Origin: Oscillospiraceae bacterium
Lineage (GTDB): Bacteria; Bacillota; Clostridia; Oscillospirales; Ruminococcaceae
Direction of reading: 5' to 3'
DNA: 64,000 bases
NCBI GenBank assembly: GCA_017427265.1
Contig: JAFRTG010000046.1
Coordinates: 1-64,000 of the forward strand
The notes beneath the pieces are model-generated. The model did no database searches. It was not told the DNA's origin and saw only the letters and a program-made list of their open reading frames with translations. Position 1 is the stretch's first letter. Every line of letters begins with the position of its first letter. This document shows, one piece after another, positions 59,301 through 64,000 of this stretch. Made by a program: the position numbers and the translations under genes.

Positions 59301-59534
59301 CAGCAGATCAGAGCAAACCGCAAGAAGGGCATCTATGAGCTTGAATATGAGGATGATCCTGATCCGCTGAAGGCCAAGAAGGCAAAAGAAAAGGAAAAGG
59401 AGAAGGAGATCAAGGAAAGCATCTCCGCAGACCTCGTTGCAGATGAGCTCCGCAAGCTGAAGGAGCTGCTGGATGACGGCGTCCTTTCCAAGGAAGAATT
59501 TGAGGAGCAGAAGAAGAAGCTGCTCAGCAAATAA
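56337..59534 (+). CDS. YfhO-family polytopic membrane protein with SHOCT tail
   Basis: 1065 residues from ATG 56337 (AAGGAGG upstream). About 12 membrane helices in the first ~510 residues, opening with LFGLYPNGDHSVLVLDLNGQ, a GT-C-like arrangement with acidic residues in the first exterior loop. A large exterior domain (~510-960) and a last helix (LQAGLFALVCGLFCIVLFY) follow. YfhO proteins are implicated in glycosylation of lipoteichoic acid or surface polymers. The C-terminal 40 residues (LRKLKELLDDGVLSKEEFEE) form a SHOCT domain, unusual in this family. Confidence 0.88.
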   Translation: MANQKAKTASAPPASLPGGGLKGWFSRNWYYLAAFFLPVALVYIAYLLFGLYPNGDHSVLVLDLNGQYVYYFEAIRDAFHGDGSILYNWERNLSGGYQGVIGYYLASPFTLIVILLPRTMILGALLIMILCKLGAASFAFCYYARKSKHVSPPLALILGISFGMCAYGVIQTIDPMWLDGLVFLPFIALGIEYLVDDGRKLNFIIPLALMCIANFYIGFMCCIFTAIYFVYYVFFGSDKIFKKTPHGKPQQNLFAVIFRMGIASLVAVCCAAFMILPVYNALALGKFDFTVPDWSMKWQFSPLEFLAQFCVNQYNSVNVEGKPEIYCGVLALICLPLFFLNNRIPARKRIGYAFLTIVMFFCMIVRPIDMMWHGGQMPNWLPFRYSFIFSFILLSMVAMTLRYAANIKKVYVGCSFAVLFILLMIIDKQKYLNMKGAIYLDTYLSIWMTIGLMGIYCIFIILLGKKNLSKGMYASIMLSLLTVVGAELTYNAKCEFDDIHTEVCYSSRKSYREYVQSGRDMVAKLEERDGGFFRAEKTYVRTVNDNAGFGLRGITHSSSVMNAKILTFIETMGYTCSTYFSRYDGNTPLADSVLGIKYVFDKNDSNVNVLKKGENSDIGAAYNKLYTDTAKSQSEEKMEVGVYENPNALSIGYMVSKDIERISFFGNDDPFNSQNLLFSTITGNTSFTAGGGFNDWHRYYTPISVTQTEEMEELGITNPRMNQCYQDSYGEQMRFREDGWDPANPTVHQPDPTVDIFLETASDEPLYLYFKTENQSKVNLWLADQWNTDNENLEMRNTDGSFAGSLGSYFEGDNYRILYVGQFPAGQKLQLRMTLLSDSANTKEKYTIIQNFLFYHFHSDLFEQDMKLIRTNEGQWKLSKYGGRTLEGTITAKENQIMMTSIPAEPGWKVWVDGKPYHYQEVVDGENVDSNFVTLFKAMIGVELEPGEHTVKMRYTPPGLQAGLFALVCGLFCIVLFYKHDYENNAVLQQIRANRKKGIYELEYEDDPDPLKAKKAKEKEKEKEIKESISADLVADELRKLKELLDDGVLSKEEFEEQKKKLLSK

Positions 59535-59567
59535 TCACCGTACTATTTGCGGAATACTGATATAATC

Positions 59568-59604
59568 AATGCACCGAAGTAATCGAATATTACTTCGGTG
59601 CATT
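59568..59604 (+). terminator. Terminator of the YfhO gene
   Basis: AATGCACCGAAGTAAT pairs perfectly with ATTACTTCGGTGCATT over a 5-nt loop, then TTATTATT. Confidence 0.93.
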
Positions 59605-59787
59605 TTATTATTCTCTTGCTATTATAAATTCTGATTTATCAAAGAATTTTCAATTCTCCTTTCTTGATCCGGTGTCCTGTCATAAAATTGCGCAGTTTGC
59701 TTCCTCTCTCCTCTCTGCTGCGTTCAACTGAAGTTCTGCGAAGCCAGAGGAAAAAGAGTAAGGAAAGCGGGGGCTCGGGGGCGAAAA

Positions 59788-59842
59788 CCTAAGGGGAAAG
59801 GGGGATAAGCCGCAAAGCAGCGCTTTCCCCTGTCCCCTTTGG
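59788..59842. repeat. 55-bp imperfect palindrome
   Basis: CCTAAGGGGAAAGGGGGA pairs with TTTCCCCTGTCCCCTTTGG with a few mismatches, and the centre can pair further (GC-AAA-GC). Confidence 0.7.
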
Positions 59843-59852
59843 TTGTCACCCC

Positions 59853-59888
59853 CGTCCCGTAAACTTCTATCGTCCCGCAAACTTCTAT
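59853..59888. repeat. Two 18-bp tandem repeats
   Basis: CGTCCCG(T/C)AAACTTCTAT twice in direct succession with one mismatch. Confidence 0.85.
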
Positions 59889-60202
59889 CTGAACGCAGCC
59901 CCTTGCGATGCGGGGATTTTCCGTATTACGTTATCTGTCAGGCGCCTTTTCTAACAAAAAAATCATCCGTCCGACGGCAGCCGGAAGCAGAATTTTCAGT
60001 TATTATTTCAAACAAGATATTTTTTCGGATAGCAGCGTAAATACGACATTTTCATGCAATCATCAAGTTTTCGGCAGAACCGTTTCCATTTCGCAATTTT
60101 TCGCCGCACGGATTCCGGAAAATCGCAGCGCGATACTACTATAAATATCTGCGGATTCGCTTTGCAGCTTTTGTATAAACCGCCAATGATTGTGCCATGC
60201 GC

Positions 60203-60231
60203 TTGAAATTATCTTCGCAATATGCTATAAT
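60203..60231 (+). promoter_or_regulatory. Promoter of dnaA
   Basis: TTGAAA (60203-60208), 17-bp spacer, TATAAT (60226-60231). The leader is about 105 nt. Confidence 0.75.
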
Positions 60232-60342
60232 ATATCGTGTATACGACTGCACGGATTCCGGCTTTTCAGCCCGAAAAACGCCGTTTTTTCCAGTGCTGTC
60301 CGATTAAAATTTGTTAAATATAGAAATAAGGATGTGAACAGA

Positions 60343-61704
60343 TTGAATTCCTTTGAAGAAGTGTTTGATGCGGTCAAGGCGTACTGCACAAAGGATGGAA
60401 AAGTCGGTGATATTGCGAGAAACCTTTGGCTGGATACCCTGAAGCCGATGCGTCTGGAGGGGACAGACGCTGTTTTTTACTGCGCTTCGGAATTTCAGCG
60501 CTCCGTGGTAAACAACAACTATGCCAATCTGCTGCAGGAAGGCTTTGCACAGATTCTCGGTTTTCCGGTTCAGCTGCGCCTGATCGTGCAGGACAGCGGC
60601 GAGGATACCGCTGCTGCAGCCGAGCAGGATCAGAACACGGCAGATGCCCTTGAAAAGACCGTCAATGACGGCGAATATGCATATACCTTTGACACATTTA
60701 TTGTCGGCGGCTCGAATCAGTTTGCATACGCAGCCTGCACAAGCATTGCCCGCGGCGACAACAACGGCAATACCTATAACCCGCTGTTCATCTACGGCCC
60801 GTCCGGCCTCGGCAAAACGCATCTGCTGACAGCCATCTCCCACGAGATGAAAAAGCGCAATCCGCAGCTGAAAATCATCTACGTCACGGGAGAAACCTTT
60901 GCAAATGAGCTGATCGAAGCAATCAGCCAGAAGAAGGACACATCCAAGTTCCATGAAAAATACCGCAGCGCCGATGTGCTGCTCGTCGATGATATCCAGT
61001 TCATCAGCGGCAAGGAATCCACGCAGGAGGAATTCTTCCACACCTTCAATATGCTGCACGCAGCGGGCAAGCAGATCGTGCTGACCTCTGACCGTCCGCC
61101 GCGCGATATCAAGATTCTGGAGGACCGCATCCGCACCCGTTTTGAATCCGGCCTGATTACGGATATCTCCATGCCGGATTTTGAAACCAGAGTTGCGATC
61201 ATCCGCCGCAAGGCAGAGCTGCTCGATCTCAACATCCCGGATGATGTTGCAGAATTCATTGCAAACCGTCTCAAAACGAATATCCGTCAGCTGGAAGGCG
61301 CTGTCAAGCGTCTGAAGGCACTGAAGTCTCTTGCAGACTCCTCGCCTTCCATCTCGATGGCACAGAGCGTCATTCGCGATATTCTGACGGACGAGCAGCC
61401 GACGCCTGTCACAGTCGAGAACATCATCCAGGAGGTTTCCAACCTCTACGGCGTTACGGCAGAGGATATCCGCTCAAAGAAGCGTTCCCAGCAGATCTCG
61501 AACGCCAGAAAGGTCGCAATCTATCTGGTGCATGAGATTACACAGATGACGCTGGCCTCAATCGGAGAGGAATTCGGCAACCGCGATCACTCCACAATCG
61601 TCTATGCAGTCAAGTATGTCGAAAAAAATATGAAGAAGGATACGAACCTGCGCGATGCGATCGAAACAATCACCAAAACCATCCGTGACGGTTCCGGAAA
61701 ATAA
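60343..61704 (+). CDS. dnaA: Chromosomal replication initiator protein DnaA
   Basis: 453 residues with a TTG start at 60343, reading MNSFEEVFDAVKAYC as in clostridial DnaA, with AAGGA 10 nt upstream; earlier in-frame codons would add a tail foreign to the family. Domain I (1-85), short linker, AAA+ domain with Walker A GPSGLGKTH and Walker B LLVDDIQF, arginine-finger region, and DNA-binding domain IV with FGNRDHSTIVYAVKYVE. It unwinds oriC. Followed by a 549-bp non-coding region and dnaN. Confidence 0.97.
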   Translation: MNSFEEVFDAVKAYCTKDGKVGDIARNLWLDTLKPMRLEGTDAVFYCASEFQRSVVNNNYANLLQEGFAQILGFPVQLRLIVQDSGEDTAAAAEQDQNTADALEKTVNDGEYAYTFDTFIVGGSNQFAYAACTSIARGDNNGNTYNPLFIYGPSGLGKTHLLTAISHEMKKRNPQLKIIYVTGETFANELIEAISQKKDTSKFHEKYRSADVLLVDDIQFISGKESTQEEFFHTFNMLHAAGKQIVLTSDRPPRDIKILEDRIRTRFESGLITDISMPDFETRVAIIRRKAELLDLNIPDDVAEFIANRLKTNIRQLEGAVKRLKALKSLADSSPSISMAQSVIRDILTDEQPTPVTVENIIQEVSNLYGVTAEDIRSKKRSQQISNARKVAIYLVHEITQMTLASIGEEFGNRDHSTIVYAVKYVEKNMKKDTNLRDAIETITKTIRDGSGK

Positions 61705-62253
61705 TTCCGAAAACTTTTCCACTTCTTTGTGCAGGTCTATAAATCGCCGAAAAAATTGTCGGAAGCGGTAAATTCAACCATACGGAAAATATGACAAAAT
61801 GGTTACAAGAGTATGTGTTCGGAATTTTCAGGTTTCAACAGGTGTTGAATAAAATGTTGAGAACAGGCTGCGTATTTGCGGGGGTTTTTGGAAATTCCAC
61901 CCCCGAATTGTGGAAAACTACCCGGTATACTCCGAGTATTCACAGTTTCAACCAAGTTTTCAACAATTATTCCCGCACTTTCCACCTTTCAAACTGTATC
62001 CGGTTTGTCACTTTCTGCTTTTCACATTCTCACATTTTTTCCACCTGACCTTCTGAAAAACCTTCGCCCGCAGTCGCAACCCGTTTTTTCAGGAACAAAG
62101 CGGACTTCTCTCACCGCGCCGTATCCGTTCCAACAATTCAACACGCTCTACTATGACTGCTGTTTTATCTTTCTATTCCGTCCCTCCGTTTCCGTCCCTC
62201 TGCCCTGTGGAAAACACGAAGCAGAGAAACTCAACTGAAAGGAAGCAATCCAG
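61705..62253. other. oriC: Candidate replication origin (oriC) between dnaA and dnaN
   Basis: Non-coding. Nonamers close to the DnaA box: TTTTCCACA on the minus strand at 61909-61917 and 62206-62214, TTTTCCACT at 61715, TTTTCCACC at 62037, GTATTCACA at 61936 and TTTTCAACA near 61956. A perfect TTCAACA-GG-TGTTGAA palindrome lies at 61834-61849 with two further TTCAAC/GTTGA motifs nearby. No box matches TTATCCACA exactly. Confidence 0.55.
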
Positions 62254-63363
62254 ATGAAGATCACCTGTCAGAAATCTGACCTCTATGAAGTTCTGCCGAA
62301 TGTTGCAAAGGCAACCGGCGTCAAAACACCGATGGAAGCACTTTCCGCCATTCGCCTGCGGGCATCCGGGCAGGAGCTGGAGCTGACCGGTTACGATCTG
62401 GAGCTCGGTATCCGGACAACGATCCCGGCTGCCGTGGAAGAAGAAGGCGTATTGCTTGCTGACAGCAGACTGTTCTCCGAGATCGTCCGCAGAATGCCGG
62501 AGGGCGTGCTCGTCATTGAAACAGACGAGCGCCTCAAGATCACCATGACAGGCGGCGGCACATCCTGCCAGCTGGCGGGCATGAATGCCGATGAATATCC
62601 GGAGCTGCCGGATATCGAACAGCAGCAGGGCACGGTAATTCCGCAGAGCCTGCTGAAAAATATGATTGAACAGACCATCTATGCCGTTTCGATGGATGAA
62701 ACCAAGCCGGTCTTTACAGGCGAGCTCATCGAGATCGCAGACGGCATCCTGAATATTGTTGCGCTGGATAATTACCGCATGGCGCTCCGCACGGAGCCGC
62801 TGCCGGAGCAGGAATCCATGAAATTTGTGGTTCCGGCAAAGGCGCTGCGTGAAATCCAGCATCTGCTCGGCGATGACGAAAAGAACGAGCGTCCCTGCGT
62901 GATCCGTCTGGATCAGCATCATGCCATCTTTGAAATCGACCGCTATACGGTTTACACCAGATTGCTGGCCGGAGAGTTTATCAATTATCGCCGGAGCATT
63001 CCGGAAACTGCAAAGACCGAGGTTCTGCTGAGCCGCCGTGAGCTGATGGACAGCCTCGACCGCTGCGGCCTGCTGATCTCCGAAAAGAACAAGACCGCAG
63101 TGCGGTTCCAGTTTGAGGAGGACCGCGTGCTCATCAGCTGTCAGAATGTCGTCGGCAGCGTGGACGATCAGATTTCCTGCGAGATCACCGGCGAAAAGCT
63201 CGTGATCGGATTCAATAACCGGTATCTGCTCGATGCAGTCCGTGCCGTGCAGAGTGACCGGGTGCGTCTGTTCCTGACGGCCGCAGACCGTGCCGTCAAG
63301 GTGATGGAAGCAGACGGCGACGGTTCGGTTGCTGTCATTATGCCGGTGCAGGTTCGCCGGTAA
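62254..63363 (+). CDS. dnaN: DNA polymerase III beta subunit (sliding clamp)
   Basis: 369 residues, GAAAGGAAG before the ATG. Three clamp domains: [40 protein letters not shown], and a C-terminus ending [10 protein letters not shown], the typical LxMPxRL-like end. It tethers polymerase to DNA. Followed by yaaA and recF in the standard order. Confidence 0.97.
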   Translation: MKITCQKSDLYEVLPNVAKATGVKTPMEALSAIRLRASGQELELTGYDLELGIRTTIPAAVEEEGVLLADSRLFSEIVRRMPEGVLVIETDERLKITMTGGGTSCQLAGMNADEYPELPDIEQQQGTVIPQSLLKNMIEQTIYAVSMDETKPVFTGELIEIADGILNIVALDNYRMALRTEPLPEQESMKFVVPAKALREIQHLLGDDEKNERPCVIRLDQHHAIFEIDRYTVYTRLLAGEFINYRRSIPETAKTEVLLSRRELMDSLDRCGLLISEKNKTAVRFQFEEDRVLISCQNVVGSVDDQISCEITGEKLVIGFNNRYLLDAVRAVQSDRVRLFLTAADRAVKVMEADGDGSVAVIMPVQVRR

Positions 63364-63400
63364 GCACCTGCAAGTCTATTTCGCGGAAAGGCGGATGCAA

Positions 63401-63634
63401 ATGGAAACAATCAATCTTTCGATCCGCACGCCGTTCATCAAGCTGGAACAGCTGCTGAAGCTCGCAGGTCTGACCGATACAGGCGGACTTGCAAAGGAGA
63501 TTATTCAGCAGGGATATGTCAGTGTGAACGGCGAGGTTTGCACCATGCGCGGAAAAAAAATCCGGAACGGTGACAGCGTGACCGTAGAGGACTATACGGT
63601 CATTGTGGAAGCACCGCTTGAAGAAATAACGTAA
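63401..63634 (+). CDS. yaaA: S4-domain RNA-binding protein YaaA
   Basis: 77 residues from ATG 63401, favoured over 63395 because of the spacing to [25 protein letters not shown] and [19 protein letters not shown] are diagnostic of the dnaN-recF intergenic S4 protein. Role not well defined. Its TAA is directly followed by the recF ATG. Confidence 0.93.
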   Translation: METINLSIRTPFIKLEQLLKLAGLTDTGGLAKEIIQQGYVSVNGEVCTMRGKKIRNGDSVTVEDYTVIVEAPLEEIT

Positions 63635-64000
63635 ATGCGTGTATTATCTTTAGAGGCAGACGGCTTCCGGAATCTCAGTGAGATCCGGATGCAGCCGGAT
63701 CCGGACATGAACCTGATCTTCGGGAACAATGCGCAGGGCAAGACCAATCTGCTGGAAGCGATCTGGAGCTGTACCGGGTGCAGATCGTTCCGCGGCGCAA
63801 AGGAAAAGGATTTCATCCGGCTGAAGGCACCGGCCATGCATCTGAAGCTGCGGTTCCGGGACAGCCGCCGTGAACAGGAAATCCGGCTGCACCTCGGACG
63901 CGGAGAGGGAAAACAAAAGAAAATTCTGCTGAACGGCGTGCCGCTCAAAGGCGGCAGCGGATTGTTCGCGCAGTTTCAGTGTGTGATTTTTTCGCCGGAT
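63635..64000 (+). CDS. recF: DNA replication and repair protein RecF (cut by the right edge)
   Basis: First 122 residues. Starts MRVLSLEADGFRNLSEIRM, with Walker A IFGNNAQGKTNLLEA. RecF loads RecA at gaps. The start codon touches the yaaA stop (TAAATG), so they are coupled. Confidence 0.96.
   Translation, partial: MRVLSLEADGFRNLSEIRMQPDPDMNLIFGNNAQGKTNLLEAIWSCTGCRSFRGAKEKDFIRLKAPAMHLKLRFRDSRREQEIRLHLGRGEGKQKKILLNGVPLKGGSGLFAQFQCVIFSPD

Larger units (their letters stand above)
59605..60202. other. Long non-coding region upstream of dnaA
   Basis: About 600 bp without a supported gene. It contains a 55-bp imperfect palindrome (59788-59842), two 18-bp tandem repeats (59853-59888) and AT-rich sequence closer to dnaA. 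No TTATCCACA-type DnaA box was found here. Confidence 0.65.

Overview
The window looks like a chromosomal origin-proximal segment of an anaerobic Clostridia member close to Ruminococcus (Oscillospiraceae). This is inferred from two secreted M4 proteases with dockerin-type modules (cellulosome-style), a cellobiose phosphorylase, a sporulation protein (SpoIIP), Gram-positive surface proteins with SpaA/Cna-B-like repeats, strong AAGGAGG ribosome binding sites and the Firmicutes order dnaA-dnaN-yaaA-recF and rpmH-rnpA-yidD-yidC-jag-mnmE-mnmG-rsmG.

Layout. 1-7.1 kb: a giant repetitive surface protein on the minus strand, cut by the left edge. 7.4-13.2 kb: plus-strand genes for a GH42 beta-galactosidase, a lipoprotein, a membrane-anchored GH25 lysozyme, RsmD, CoaD, a coiled-coil protein and a VanZ-family protein. 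13.3-16.2 kb: accessory patch with a 246-bp tandem duplication full of small hairpins, an orphan large serine recombinase, an XRE-type membrane regulator and one copy of a dispersed repeat. 16.4-20.1 kb: cellobiose phosphorylase and an unknown membrane-anchored protein. 20.1-25.5 kb (minus): DUF45 metallopeptidase, LRAT-domain protein, zinc-ribbon surface protein, WYL regulator, LCP ligase. 25.6-33.2 kb (minus): the rsmG-to-rpmH housekeeping cluster with four exact parS palindromes and one degenerate one. 33.4-42 kb: an OmpR-type two-component system, a divergent degenerate-GGDEF/EAL protein, a NERD protein, phosphofructokinase, small proteins and a candidate structured small RNA. 42-47.5 kb: two paralogous dockerin proteases (one with a frameshifted dockerin) and a membrane XRE regulator. 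47.7-56.2 kb: two tRNAs, a divergent MetRS-like enzyme, a permuted papain-like protein, SpoIIP, and an ECF-like sigma factor with a coupled membrane protein. 56.3-64 kb: a YfhO-family protein with a SHOCT tail, then dnaA, a candidate oriC, dnaN, yaaA and the start of recF.

How it fits together. The replication and translation housekeeping genes place the window at the chromosome origin, but rpmH and dnaA, normally adjacent, are about 27 kb apart and the parA/parB/noc genes that usually follow rsmG are absent. Extracellular degradation (dockerin proteases), intracellular disaccharide use (GH94, GH42) and wall biology (LCP, GH25, VanZ, YfhO, SpoIIP) surround them. The observations most worth checking are the candidate small RNA with a C-rich loop at 41.85-42.05 kb, the hairpin-dense tandem element at 13.3-13.8 kb, the dispersed repeat with a compensated stem (16.0 and 40.0 kb), the frameshifted dockerin, the parS site embedded in a terminator-like hairpin, and the SpaA array with its threonine linker. 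I see no CRISPR array, rRNA or insertion sequence.
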